Below are positions 9,197-17,529 of a DNA stretch of 64,000 nt, piece after piece; positions within the stretch are counted from its first letter, which is position 1; the number at the start of each line of letters is the position of its first letter. A program made the translations under genes and the position numbers. The stretch lies in contig JBEKCD010000010.1 of assembly GCA_050015055.1 (NCBI GenBank), forward strand, positions 29,423 through 93,422, read 5' to 3'. Origin of the DNA: JBEKCD01 sp050015055 (GTDB lineage Archaea; Thermoproteota; Bathyarchaeia; Bathyarchaeales; Bathycorpusculaceae). The notes below the pieces were generated by a model. The model was not told the origin of the DNA and did no database searches. It saw only the letters and a list, made by a program, of their open reading frames with translations.

Positions 9197-9742
9197 CTAT
9201 TTGCCTCCTACTTCGGACTTGTCAATTATGACCTTTAGGTTTTCCAGCCAGTCCTTCGCTGGGATGTTTGGGAAAGACCAGCTTGCATGCGAGTGATAAA
9301 CGTTGTCCAACGTCACCGTTTTGAGATTCGGCGCGTAATGTTTGAGTCCGGAAAGAATAGTTAACTCCATGTAATAGGGCAACCCGACGAACAAAGCCAA
9401 ATCATGCGGCCCTTTGCCGTCAATCCCTTTCCACTCCGGATCTACAAGCCTGTTTCCAATGTCCACCGCGGGCATCCACCCTGCGGGCTTGTAGGACCTT
9501 TTCAAAAACTCGCTTACTGTGTGGGCTGTGGCGACGACTGGAATCTTCGTTTTCTGGGCAAAATCAACGATGAAGTCAATCAGCTTTCTGTCTTCGAGAT
9601 CTATTTCCGCGACTTTGTGGCCGACCACGAGTATCGGGTGTTTAGCCTTCTTAATCAGCGCAACGACGACTTCAGGCTTTGTTATGACAGAGGCTTTTTT
9701 TGGGCCTGAGACTTCGGCTGTTTGCCAGGGTTCCGCTGCCAC
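9197..9742 (-). CDS. cdhB: ACDS epsilon subunit
   Basis: A 181-residue subunit that binds the CODH alpha subunit in the archaeal complex. It may help electron transfer to FAD or ferredoxin. Recognisable by the Rossmann-like core: HPILVVGHKVAEIDLEDRKL, IPVVATAHTVSEFLKR, DLALFVGLPYYMELTILSGLK and TVTLDNVYHSHASWSFPN. Length is close to the usual 170 or so. The start is GTG at 9742, 7 bp after cdhA, and the first 20 residues are variable. Bacterial CODH/ACS has no such subunit, so its presence supports the archaeal type of complex. Confidence 0.93.
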   Translation of the reverse strand: MAAEPWQTAEVSGPKKASVITKPEVVVALIKKAKHPILVVGHKVAEIDLEDRKLIDFIVDFAQKTKIPVVATAHTVSEFLKRSYKPAGWMPAVDIGNRLVDPEWKGIDGKGPHDLALFVGLPYYMELTILSGLKHYAPNLKTVTLDNVYHSHASWSFPNIPAKDWLENLKVIIDKSEVGGK

Positions 9743-9749
9743 GGCTCTC

Positions 9750-12098
9750 TCACTCCTTCCTCTTTCGGATCATTCTGGGCAAGAGGGTTGGGTCAGGTAT
9801 GACTGTTTCCTTCCACTTCTTGTCCTGCAATATCTTCATGATTTCGTCTTTCATCGTAACAGGTATGTCGGTAACGTTGCGCACGAACGGTGGAATGTCT
9901 TCAGGCATTGTTCCAAACAGCCTCTTGTGCAAGTCGATGTAATGGGTCAGCTTTATCGCTCGACCCTTCGACGTGTCATTAGGCCTCATACAAAGCTTGG
10001 CAATCATAACCATTGCTTCTTCCTTCGTCTCCACTGCGCAGAACAGGTGTTCAGGCGAAGGCCCAATATACACCTTCTCTCCAGTTCGCGCATCATAAAC
10101 ATACCAGTCCTCTTCACGGTCAGCTCTTCCAAGCAGCATGCGGCGGTACTTTGTTCCATGCGGACCCACTATCACGGGTATTCCGAGCCTCCAGAAGCCG
10201 CTTGCAATCGCTGCTGCTTTCTGGGACATGGCTCCCCATGCCACTCCGACCGCACCGACACGGTTCAATATGTAATCGGCTATTTCCTCGTAGTTGCCTC
10301 TCAGATTGCGTTTAGCAAATATGTTGGCAATTTTAATTGCAGCTCCGGCGATGTGCGCATTCGCTACGCATGAGCCGACATTGACGACGCCGCCTGCGGC
10401 GAATTCACCCGTGAATGTTTCGTACGGAGTTTTGCCCTCTTCATTCTTGTACATAGCAGCGGACATCGCTGAGCATCCAGAAGTCACAACTATGTAACGT
10501 CTGTTAGCGAACTCGGTCACCATTTCGGCAACTTCTGCCCCGCCCTTGGGGTAATTGGCGCAGCCCACAAAAGCAACCACGCCAGGAATTTCACCGAACA
10601 CAAGAGGGCTTCCAACATTCCTTATTTCAACGTCCTGTATGGCTCCTCTTCCAGCACGGATCTTGTAGGTTTCCTCTTTCAGCTTCTTTTCTCCTGCCTT
10701 CACTATGAAACTGTGGATTTTCAGGCCGACCGGGCACGCCTGCTCGCATCTTCCACAACCGACGCATGATTCGTACAGATCTGCAAGCATCGTCAAGTTT
10801 TCCTTGCCAGCGGCCTTTATCGCCTCTGGAATGTTAAGATCCTGTGGACATGCCCGTCTACAGTCACTACATTGCTTGCACTCTTTCGCCCTTCGGACAA
10901 CTTCTTCAGCCGATGGAATTGTCTTGAACTTCTTCCGCATAGGCGCAACTTTCAACGCGGTTTTAACTGCGACTTCTCCGACTTTCTCAGGATCAAGAAT
11001 AAGTACTCCAGGAGTCTTTCCGCTCACAAGATCTTCGACAATTTCGTCTGCAGCGTCGTTAGTGCGATCTGGCAAGCCCATGCAGTTCTTCTCAGAGGCC
11101 ACGATGACGGGCGCCTTGATGCTGTGAGCCTCGTCTAAAGCGTCTGTTCGTATGCACTGTTCATCTAACACGACGACGTCTGGAACACCGCTTCTTATGA
11201 AGCGCAACTGCCACGAAATCGGACCCACGATTTTCGCTTTTTTATGATACCGGGTAATGTCATGCGCCGTGCAGCAGAGGCCGCAAACCTCAACTTCCGT
11301 GTCAGCTCCGCTCTCTTTCATGTAGTCTATTATTCCAATTGAAGGAACGACATTGTGACCTATGATAAGGATTACGGGCTTCTCTGGTTTTATGGTTCCA
11401 AACCCCAAATCTACAAGAGGAGAATCAGGATCAGCCTTTGGAAAACCATAAGCTGCTACTTGGGCGATGTCAGCGATCTCCAACCCGATATGGTCTATCA
11501 TGCCAGCGTGGAGAACCTTTGACTCAAAATCGGTGCTGTTCCCTTCCATGCCAGTGTGTGTTACCGCCAGCAAATTAGTAAGCTGGTTTTCAGCATAATC
11601 TAAAACCTCTTCCAGATCCCCCAGTGTTTGGGGTTTTGTTCCACAGACCAGGCGTATGATCGGTGCCTCAACTTTGACGTTAAGGCCGCCCACGTCAAGT
11701 GCCTTCCTCCGCCCGAACTTCTTAATCAAGTGTTCAACGAGGTGACGAGCGTGTCCGATGTGCGTCGACGTTCCTATGCAGCAAGCCAGCAGGACTGTTC
11801 TCGACTGCTGTGCAGACATGTCTATTCCACAAGCCCCACGCTTGTTCCCTGTCAAGTCACATTTTCCATAGGTGCAGAGACAGCACACGTCGCAGAAAGG
11901 CATGTAGAACGGTTTGTATCTCTGAAGGATTTTCTTGTCCCACTCCCTGAGCGCGGTCATGGAAGGAAATGGAGTTGGTCCCATGGGCTCGGCCCATGAC
12001 TCGTCAACAACCTTGCCCACTGAAAGCTCGAGATTCTTGATAACTCCAACGTCAGTCTTCAATTCTCCAATCTTTACTTTAACGCCTTTTCTACTCAC
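9750..12098 (-). CDS. cdhA: ACDS alpha subunit, carbon monoxide dehydrogenase
   Basis: A 782-residue nickel-iron CODH subunit that interconverts CO2 and CO. The N-terminal B/D cluster ligands lie in CDVCCLCTYGKCDL near residues 69-82. C-cluster region motifs include VCGLCCTAHDITRYH, VVLDEQCIRTD and the Cys-containing VTSGCSAMSAAMY. Two extra 4Fe-4S sites, CKQCSDCRRACP and CVGCGRCEQACP near 400-455, are the ferredoxin-like insertion found in archaeal CdhA and absent from most bacterial CODHs. The start is GTG at 12098, with AGGT upstream, and a TATA-like box stands about 50 bp before it. It is therefore likely to have its own promoter in addition to transcription from the upstream cooC genes. 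Confidence 0.96.
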   Translation of the reverse strand: MSRKGVKVKIGELKTDVGVIKNLELSVGKVVDESWAEPMGPTPFPSMTALREWDKKILQRYKPFYMPFCDVCCLCTYGKCDLTGNKRGACGIDMSAQQSRTVLLACCIGTSTHIGHARHLVEHLIKKFGRRKALDVGGLNVKVEAPIIRLVCGTKPQTLGDLEEVLDYAENQLTNLLAVTHTGMEGNSTDFESKVLHAGMIDHIGLEIADIAQVAAYGFPKADPDSPLVDLGFGTIKPEKPVILIIGHNVVPSIGIIDYMKESGADTEVEVCGLCCTAHDITRYHKKAKIVGPISWQLRFIRSGVPDVVVLDEQCIRTDALDEAHSIKAPVIVASEKNCMGLPDRTNDAADEIVEDLVSGKTPGVLILDPEKVGEVAVKTALKVAPMRKKFKTIPSAEEVVRRAKECKQCSDCRRACPQDLNIPEAIKAAGKENLTMLADLYESCVGCGRCEQACPVGLKIHSFIVKAGEKKLKEETYKIRAGRGAIQDVEIRNVGSPLVFGEIPGVVAFVGCANYPKGGAEVAEMVTEFANRRYIVVTSGCSAMSAAMYKNEEGKTPYETFTGEFAAGGVVNVGSCVANAHIAGAAIKIANIFAKRNLRGNYEEIADYILNRVGAVGVAWGAMSQKAAAIASGFWRLGIPVIVGPHGTKYRRMLLGRADREEDWYVYDARTGEKVYIGPSPEHLFCAVETKEEAMVMIAKLCMRPNDTSKGRAIKLTHYIDLHKRLFGTMPEDIPPFVRNVTDIPVTMKDEIMKILQDKKWKETVIPDPTLLPRMIRKRKE

Positions 12099-12143
12099 AA
12101 GAAACCAACCTGGAGATTTTCAGAGGCTGTAACGTGGTCGCTG

Positions 12144-12155
12144 AAATATTTTAAG
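12144..12155 (-). promoter_or_regulatory. Likely TATA box of cdhA
   Basis: On the minus strand the sequence reads CTTAAAATATTT. It lies in the 156 bp gap between the upstream cooC gene and cdhA. The usual spacing of about 25 bp would place transcription start near 12122 and give a leader of some 25 nt before the GTG. No binding data; assigned on sequence and position only. Confidence 0.5.
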
Positions 12156-12254
12156 TTTGTCTTGACAATCCAGCCGTTCAATCATCCCAAATTCGGTTTT
12201 GAGAATGCATTTTCGGATGATTAGAGTCGACCTGACCTCAAATGCCGCGGTGAA

Positions 12255-13025
12255 TTAGTGGCTGATATAACCTGCAGACCTCAGTATTTCCTTAACGGAG
12301 ACAAACCCCGGAGAGTCTGAGGGCAGGTCAAGTAGAGATCTTCCTTCAAGAACGTACTCTTCGACTTTTTCGTCGCGAGTTATCTTGCCCAGATACTTGA
12401 ACTTCAAAGCGTTTTCAACGTGGCTTCTCAGGTTTTCTGGAAGCCTGTAGCCGCCGACAACGTAGAAGTTCTCGAAGGCTATTTTGACCTCTTTGGCCAC
12501 GCGATAGGCCCGTTCAACGTGGTCGATGGATTTCTTAGAAGGGTCGATGACGTCGAAAACGTCATTGACTTTTGTCGCGATTCTTCGGTTCAGATGCTCC
12601 AGGCCGGCTGGCGAATCGATGAGTACGTACTTGTAGTTCTTTGTCAGGGTTTCGAGTGCTCCTTTCAGAGCGGCGTTTGGCAGGCAGTAGCATCCTTCAA
12701 CCCATTTTGTTCCTAGGGCGATGAAGTCAAAACTGTCGCCTTCGTACATGCCTCGAGCCCATATCTTGTTTTCAACCCGCTCAGTGGGGGCAACGCCAAC
12801 GGTGGTTCCGCCCTCTTCCAGAAAAGTCTCCACAAGCAAGTCTGAGATTGACTTCTTGCCCACTTCTTTCAGGTCTACCCCGACCATTTCACCCAAATTC
12901 TGGTCAGGGTCAGCGTCCACCAGAAGAAGAGGTGAGTCTCCAGCCTCGCTGAAGTGCTTGGCCATCATGGCCACAAAACTCGTCTTTCCCGTTCCTCCGC
13001 GGCCGATAGTGACAAGCGTCTTCAA
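12255..13025 (-). CDS. cooC: CooC-type nickel-insertion ATPase for CODH
   Basis: A 256-residue MinD/ArsA-class ATPase. CooC proteins bind Ni(II) and load it into the C-cluster of CODH. The P-loop is GRGGTGKTS at residues 8-16. Note that the signature Lys of the deviant Walker A (KGGxGKT) is Arg here, which is unusual and could weaken ATP-driven dimer closure. VDADPDQNL follows at 36-44. The nickel-binding pair is present as C112-x-C114 (GCYCLPNA). The start is TTG at 13025, with AAGGA upstream. It sits between the second CooC copy and cdhA, all in the same direction, so the role in CODH maturation is well supported by context. Confidence 0.88.
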   Translation of the reverse strand: MKTLVTIGRGGTGKTSFVAMMAKHFSEAGDSPLLLVDADPDQNLGEMVGVDLKEVGKKSISDLLVETFLEEGGTTVGVAPTERVENKIWARGMYEGDSFDFIALGTKWVEGCYCLPNAALKGALETLTKNYKYVLIDSPAGLEHLNRRIATKVNDVFDVIDPSKKSIDHVERAYRVAKEVKIAFENFYVVGGYRLPENLRSHVENALKFKYLGKITRDEKVEEYVLEGRSLLDLPSDSPGFVSVKEILRSAGYISH

Positions 13026-13068
13026 ATGTTCTTCCTTCTCTTCTGCACAAAGGAGTGTTCTTTCAGAT

Positions 13069-13851
13069 TTATGAGTTGTTCTTCGTCGTGAAGTTCTTGC
13101 ACAGTCTTTCTATCGCGAGCAGAGCTTTTGAGGTCTCGTGTTTGAGCGGGGTCTCGCCTCGCATTTCTGCTTCCACGACCGTTTCGTCGAATGGAATGAA
13201 GTCAAGAACCCTTAAGCCGTTTTCTTGGGCATATTTTTTGATGACATCTTTTTGATTTTCATTCGCAATTTTGTTTCCGATTAGAAAAACCTGTTTCATT
13301 CCGGCGCCAGCGGCTAATGCGTGGATGTGGTTGGCAACTTCCAAGGATTTGCTGTTTGCGTCAGTCACGATGAGCATATAATCTACTTGTCGCGCTGTCC
13401 CCCTGCCCATGTGTTCGCAGCCTGCTTCCATGTCAAGGATGACGGCCTCGCCTCTTTCCACCACCAAGTGACGCATCAATGCCCGGATGAGTGCGTTTGC
13501 TGGACAGGTGCATCCTGAGCCCATCGACTGCACGGTTCCCATTACAATCAAGTTTACTCCAAAGGGAGTCTTCACTGAGAAGTCGCGGACAATGTCATCT
13601 ACGCTGAAAGATAAGCGAAAAATGCCCGAGTATCCTGTGCTCGTTTTGGACTCAATCAGGCTCTTGTTCTCAGAGAGAGGCACGATTTTGCGGGCTTCCT
13701 CTGGAGACAGACCCAGAGTCAAGGCAAGGTTCGGCGATGGATCAGCGTCAATGGCTATGGTGCTCAGCCCGGTTCTGGCAAACTGGAAAGCTAGACCTCC
13801 AGCCAGCAGGGTCTTTCCAACACCTCCCTTCCCCGCAACTGAAATCTTCAG
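13069..13851 (-). CDS. cooC: Second CooC-type ATPase, apparent CTG start
   Basis: The conserved frame continues well upstream of the first standard start (a TTG at 13722). It contains a full P-loop, VAGKGGVGKT, then IDADPSPNLA. No ATG, GTG or TTG lies before the P-loop up to an in-frame stop. A CTG at 13849-13851 falls exactly where CooC homologues begin (MKIxVAGKGG) and has GGTGG about 8 nt upstream. With that start the protein has 260 residues, a normal signature Lys and the nickel-binding pair C114-x-C116 (GCTCPANA). It is the first gene of the CODH operon and overlaps nothing. A sequencing error that destroyed an ATG is the alternative. Function as CODH nickel chaperone is firm; the start is inferred. 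Confidence 0.85.
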   Translation of the reverse strand: MKISVAGKGGVGKTLLAGGLAFQFARTGLSTIAIDADPSPNLALTLGLSPEEARKIVPLSENKSLIESKTSTGYSGIFRLSFSVDDIVRDFSVKTPFGVNLIVMGTVQSMGSGCTCPANALIRALMRHLVVERGEAVILDMEAGCEHMGRGTARQVDYMLIVTDANSKSLEVANHIHALAAGAGMKQVFLIGNKIANENQKDVIKKYAQENGLRVLDFIPFDETVVEAEMRGETPLKHETSKALLAIERLCKNFTTKNNS

Positions 13852-13914
13852 TTTACAGTCCCACCGAGTTCTTCCATGCAGATAGACGAAGCATCTTCCT
13901 ATTACGTTTTCTCA

Positions 13915-13924
13915 GGCGCGCGCC
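13915..13924. repeat. Dispersed (CG)n palindrome GGCGCGCGCC
   Basis: A perfect 10 bp palindrome in the spacer between the CODH operon and the divergent gene at 14054. It is one of at least 43 intergenic GCGCGC-containing tracts in this window. The alternating CG run can in principle adopt Z-DNA or a small cruciform. Confidence 0.75.
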
Positions 13925-14053
13925 AAAATACGTGTATGTTTTGTTATGATAGCTCCGTCTTTAGGACAGATTCTTATTGAGAATTCATAACGTATTTACT
14001 TTCCGTGCGGAACTTTTTCATATGGCGCAAACACAGCTATCGTGCGCTATTCC

Positions 14054-14470
14054 ATGGAAAAGGCGTTGAACTTGTCTGAAGCGGCGAGGATTGCACTTCT
14101 TCAAGAAATGATGAGGGATGCGAAGCGAAACGAGAGAGGCGGTCTTCTGGCCTGTCTTGTCGGTGTGGTTGTGTCGGTTGCTGGCTTTTCAACCATTCCC
14201 CTCGCGAGAAACTCTCTCGAGCTGGGGGTTGTCGGGCTAGTGATTGCTGCGGTGGGATTCGTCGTGTATCTCCATTACTCACGTTTATACTCTAGATTCG
14301 TGGGGCAGTTGGCAAAGATTGCATTCAAGACCGCAACGCCGTGTCCGCAATGCGGGAAAGAACTGCCAGAAGGTGAATTTGGCTTTTGCCCTTTCTGCGG
14401 AACCTCTCTCAAATCTGAGGGCATCATACAACAAGAGTTCTTGGAAAAGGACGCGACTACGTTGCCTTGA
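14054..14470 (+). CDS. Small membrane protein with C-terminal zinc ribbon
   Basis: About 138 residues from the ATG at 14054 (a GTG 12 nt earlier is equally possible). A soluble helical N-terminus (LNLSEAARIALLQEMMRDA) is followed by two transmembrane helices (LLACLVGVVVSVAGF and VVGLVIAAVGFVVYL). It ends in a zinc ribbon, CPQCGKELPEGEFGFCPFC, on the cytoplasmic side if the positive-inside rule holds. Proteins of this design are common in archaea and have no assigned function. It is divergent from the CODH operon across a spacer that carries a GGCGCGCGCC palindrome. No enzyme motif is visible. Confidence 0.7.
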   Translation: MEKALNLSEAARIALLQEMMRDAKRNERGGLLACLVGVVVSVAGFSTIPLARNSLELGVVGLVIAAVGFVVYLHYSRLYSRFVGQLAKIAFKTATPCPQCGKELPEGEFGFCPFCGTSLKSEGIIQQEFLEKDATTLP

Positions 14471-14534
14471 TTTCTTGCGCCCGCTAAGAGAAAATGTCAA
14501 GCATGGAAAAGATGCGCGCTTCTGTAAAGCCCCT

Positions 14535-14729
14535 CTATATTTCTCGGATTTCACATTGGAGTTTCTTGATTATTTCCTCAGCCTTCAACGGCTCAACTTT
14601 TAAAGTGTAAAGCCTGCTTGGTGTCCGAAGCTTCAGTTTCACGACGCCCTGCAATCTTTTCACTGCACAGTATTCAGCGTTTCCACTGATTTCGACGAAT
14701 CTTTCAGGATCAGAGATTTCCGAAGGCAT
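14535..14729 (-). CDS. rpl38e: Large-subunit ribosomal protein L38e
   Basis: A 64-residue basic protein matching the L38e pattern: an N-terminal MPSEISDPERF, then AEYCAVKRLQGVVKLKLRTP, then RLYTLKVEPLKAEEIIKKL. Eukaryotic L38 shows the same order (MPRKIEEIKDF, VKFKVRCSRYLYTL and KAEKLKQSL). L38e occurs in eukaryotes and in some archaeal lineages of the TACK group, so it is useful for placing the organism. It stands alone between two small membrane-protein genes, with no other ribosomal gene nearby. Length and charge are right for the family. Confidence 0.85.
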   Translation of the reverse strand: MPSEISDPERFVEISGNAEYCAVKRLQGVVKLKLRTPSRLYTLKVEPLKAEEIIKKLQCEIREI

Positions 14730-14963
14730 ACCAATTCACGCTCGTTCAGCGCATTCATGGTTCATGCTCAAGTTCTTATTTGTTTTGGTAGCTTGCTAAA
14801 CGGAGCGCGCGCGATCTTGCTTTCTATAGCCAGAATACGGAGAACCGAGTGAAGGAAGTGTTGAAAGGCTATTAAGGACTAGTGCAATATCGAGATTCAT
14901 TAAGAAGTCGGGCTGTGAGGCAAAATAGGCATCTTTAATCCGAGTGCACCGTTTCTTTCAGAC

Positions 14964-15401
14964 TTGAATCTGATACTTCAAGCCATCATCCTTGTTGTCC
15001 TCGGTTTGGCAATATACGCTAGGCTTAAGCATAGCATAGTGAAACATGCCATGTTGATGGGCAGCGGCATCGTGTTGCACACAGTTGCGATAGTTGCCAT
15101 TATGGTTCCTTCCTTGCTAAGCATGGGCGTCCTCTTGAGGAACCAGCCGATTGGTTTTGCTTTGTTAACGATATCACATGCTACGGTAGGGAGCCTCGTA
15201 GAAATCATAGGTATCTGGCTCGTAGCGACATGGGTTCTGTTACCTCTCCGTGGGAGTGCGCGCGCAACATGGCGTTCGAACACAGCCAGCGTTGAAAAAT
15301 GCTTCAAAAGGAAGAACGTTATGAGAGTCACGATAGCCCTTTGGCTAATGGAAATGATCCTTGGGATCTTCATTTATATGATGCTATATCTCCCTGCCTA
15401 G
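14964..15401 (+). CDS. Four-helix membrane protein, unknown function
   Basis: 145 residues from a TTG start. Four hydrophobic segments are visible: LILQAIILVVLGLAIYA, HTVAIVAIMVPSLL, ATVGSLVEIIGIWLVATW and LWLMEMILGIFIYMM. Histidines near the membrane faces (KHSIVKHAMLM, GIVLHTV, SHATVG) recall DUF420-like or heme-binding four-helix families, but I cannot establish this. No Shine-Dalgarno is evident, so transcription may begin close to the start codon. The GCGCGCGC at 15258-15265 is inside this gene and encodes the Ser-Ala-Arg-Ala stretch of a cytoplasmic loop. Confidence 0.6.
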   Translation: MNLILQAIILVVLGLAIYARLKHSIVKHAMLMGSGIVLHTVAIVAIMVPSLLSMGVLLRNQPIGFALLTISHATVGSLVEIIGIWLVATWVLLPLRGSARATWRSNTASVEKCFKRKNVMRVTIALWLMEMILGIFIYMMLYLPA

Positions 15402-15471
15402 CGTTCGTTTTGGTCAAAGGGAATAAGGGACAAGTTCTGTGAGGTGCCCTCTCTGGGTTGCGCCAGCTTGT

Positions 15472-16110
15472 CTAAGTTGTCTTTGATGGAGGACTTGGGG
15501 CTGTGGGCTGTGACGACGCTGATGTGGCTGGTTCTCGAATGGAGAAGAATGCCACCGCGACCAGTATCCAAGCACTGAAAACTATGACTAGACCTACGAG
15601 AATTATTGTGAGAGCTGCACCTATGAGCAGAAGTATCCCCGCAGTGTTGAACATTTTTTCTCCAGATTTGTCCGCGAGCGAGTTCAAGGCTCTTCTGCAG
15701 TAAACGGCTTCAAGCACGTAGAAGATGAATACGACGAGTAAGGTCAGAATTATGGCTCCAAGGATTCCCGAGAAGCCTCCTACCTGAGAGAACCAGCCGA
15801 AAAACAGCGTTATCACAACAAATGCGACAGCAACAACGCCTATTATACCGAATATGAAGCCGTAGAGCGCGTTTCTGTATATGCCATCGTCTCTGTAGTG
15901 CTCTGCCAAGTTCTTCATGCCCGTGAGCACGAGTATTATGCCTACAAGACCCAGAACACTGCTGATGGCGCTCGGAAATGTTAATTCTGAGGCTCCAAGG
16001 CTTATCGAATAGGTCAACGCGATCTCTCCTAATGAACTGACTGCCAGCAAGATGGCGCCTATGCCGCCCCAGGTTTTTCCTGATTTCAGTTTTTCCAGTT
16101 CTGAAATCAT
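15472..16110 (-). CDS. DUF996 membrane protein
   Basis: 212 residues from the ATG at 16110, which has GAGAGG ten nt upstream; a longer reading frame to 16215 lacks such a signal. I recognise the DUF996 pattern: a short N-terminal MISELEKLKSGKTWGGIGA, helix pairs, then VLTGMKNLAEHYRDDGIY and RNALYGFIFGIIG, and a C-terminal VAFFSIREP. Five or six transmembrane helices are predicted by eye. The tail is rich in Pro, Ser and Ala. The family is widespread in archaea with no known function; members often sit in many copies per genome. A GGCGCGCGCC palindrome lies 117 bp upstream of the start. Confidence 0.75.
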   Translation of the reverse strand: MISELEKLKSGKTWGGIGAILLAVSSLGEIALTYSISLGASELTFPSAISSVLGLVGIILVLTGMKNLAEHYRDDGIYRNALYGFIFGIIGVVAVAFVVITLFFGWFSQVGGFSGILGAIILTLLVVFIFYVLEAVYCRRALNSLADKSGEKMFNTAGILLLIGAALTIILVGLVIVFSAWILVAVAFFSIREPATSASSQPTAPSPPSKTT

Positions 16111-16226
16111 TTTTGTGCCTCTCAAAGCCGTTTGATTTATCACACGATATAAGTCTTTCAGAATTTTGAACCAAACGCACTTGATGCCTTCATGAGAATC
16201 TCTTTCCAGAGACATTTGGAAACTCT

Positions 16227-16236
16227 GGCGCGCGCC
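16227..16236. repeat. Dispersed (CG)n palindrome GGCGCGCGCC
   Basis: Identical to the palindrome at 13915-13924, here upstream of the DUF996 gene. Part of the dispersed set described in the findings. Confidence 0.75.
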
Positions 16237-16505
16237 AAGTTCCGCACTGCTTTTGCTTTAGACGCACTCGCCGAAAGTAAAGGGTTTCAATTTCTTCAAT
16301 TGAAAGAAAATAAAGCCTCGCCACGTTTGCAGGGCCCTGGTTTTCGTCTTTTTCAGGCACAAACTTGTCTTTTTCAATCGTGTCAACTGAAAAAAGAACC
16401 AAATGTTTCAAGAAGCTAAGTATTATTGGATGAGTGGGGTGGATGGCGGATCTCCTTCTCCTATCCCTTCTACCGTCCCCCTCATGAAACTACTTTTTCC
16501 AAGGG

Positions 16506-17252
16506 CTAGGGGGAATAATCTGCTATCTTACAGGCTTGGGCGACAACCTGACGCTGTCGTTGATCCAGCAGGGGTCTGACTTCTTGAGCTGCCAAAACAA
16601 ACAACTGAAGTGCTGCTTTACAGGTATCTTCGAAGCTTTGTCCGCCTTCTCCTAGAGCGACACTCTGAACCTGAGACCACTTCATTCCCATTCTCTCAGA
16701 GACCAGATTCCACAGAGTGTTTTCTGTGTCATACAGGATTCGATAATGTACGGCCAGTATCGGAGCCATGTGAGTTGCCAGAAGCGACCGCTGGACCGCC
16801 GCGGCGTTTGTGCGCCCGAGTTGCAAATTGCCGACTAGCCTATGAACCTCTTCAGCCCACCCAGTGAACTCTTCCCCGACCCACCTATCCACATTCTTGC
16901 CCAAAGAGTCCCACCGCCAATCTTGAGCTTCCTGTTTAAGGGCCTTCGCGATTCCCTCTGGATCATAGATTATTGCTGCACTCCGCCAAGCAAGGATGAT
17001 TCCGCCAGCTTTGCCGGAGTCTTTGAAGGCCTGGCGGTGTTGCCTGGCAGTTGCCCAAGAAGTTGAGAACAAGAAGCCCTGATACTGTTCAAGCCTGTAA
17101 TGTGGCCCTCTGCCTATGGCGTGAATATCGATGTCTGACTCTGTGTAAGCATCGCCACGCACCCTGCTGCCCCACAGAACTACTGCTTCCGCTCCTTGAT
17201 CTTCGAGTCTACGAGAAAACAATTTGCTTACCTGCAACACTCTTCTATCCAT
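16506..17252 (-). CDS. Nucleotidyltransferase of the MNT/pol-beta superfamily
   Basis: 248 residues. The N-terminal 45 carry the pol-beta catalytic signature, WGSRVRGDAYTESDIDIH, with Gly28-Ser29 and the metal-binding Asp40 and Asp42. The rest is helical (RWVGEEFTGWAEEVHRLVG and AVQRSLLATHMAPILAVHY) and resembles the helical domain of kanamycin-type nucleotidyltransferases. Such proteins transfer AMP or another nucleotide to a small molecule or, in MNT toxin-antitoxin pairs, to a HEPN toxin. No separate HEPN gene is adjacent, so a solitary enzyme is more likely. The start is ATG at 17252. Confidence 0.8.
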   Translation of the reverse strand: MDRRVLQVSKLFSRRLEDQGAEAVVLWGSRVRGDAYTESDIDIHAIGRGPHYRLEQYQGFLFSTSWATARQHRQAFKDSGKAGGIILAWRSAAIIYDPEGIAKALKQEAQDWRWDSLGKNVDRWVGEEFTGWAEEVHRLVGNLQLGRTNAAAVQRSLLATHMAPILAVHYRILYDTENTLWNLVSERMGMKWSQVQSVALGEGGQSFEDTCKAALQLFVLAAQEVRPLLDQRQRQVVAQACKIADYSP

Positions 17253-17392
17253 AGGGCAACTGTCCGCACGTTCGATTCACAGTTCAAAGGTTCTTATGCT
17301 TTACGGGAGCATTCAGAAGCAGACAAGTCTAAAACGCTACAACCATTTTAAAGGAACCTCTTCAAATGGCAAGTCCGTGCACGATAGTGTTG

Positions 17393-17529
17393 TGGCGCCG
17401 GGAGTGGGACTCGAACCCGCGCGGCCCCGAAGGGCCACAGGCTCTCAAGCGCGTTTGCGCCTCAAGGCCTGCGCATTAATCCACTCTGCCTACGGGATGG
17501 TGAGACACGTATCTGACCATTATCCCGGC
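17393..17529 (-). tRNA. tRNA-Ser(UGA) with two introns
   Basis: Read on the minus strand. The acceptor halves GCCGGGA (17523-17529) and TCCCGGC pair fully, followed by G and an encoded CCA. The anticodon stem CAGGC/GCCTG encloses a loop CTTGAGA, but the loop is split by 17 nt (about 17444-17460) containing GCGC-AAAC-GCGC, as expected of an archaeal intron near position 37/38. A further 31 nt (about 17491-17521) interrupt the region of positions 8-10; removing it leaves T8-G9 followed by the D-stem GCA/TGC. The exact cut sites are ambiguous because flanks repeat. The long variable arm (GGCCC-TTCG-GGGCC) fits serine. The T-stem has one C-A mismatch. Confidence 0.85.

Noticed and set aside
16506..17252. 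MNT/HEPN toxin-antitoxin module
   Set aside because: The nucleotidyltransferase has no adjacent HEPN gene and is longer than a typical MNT antitoxin.
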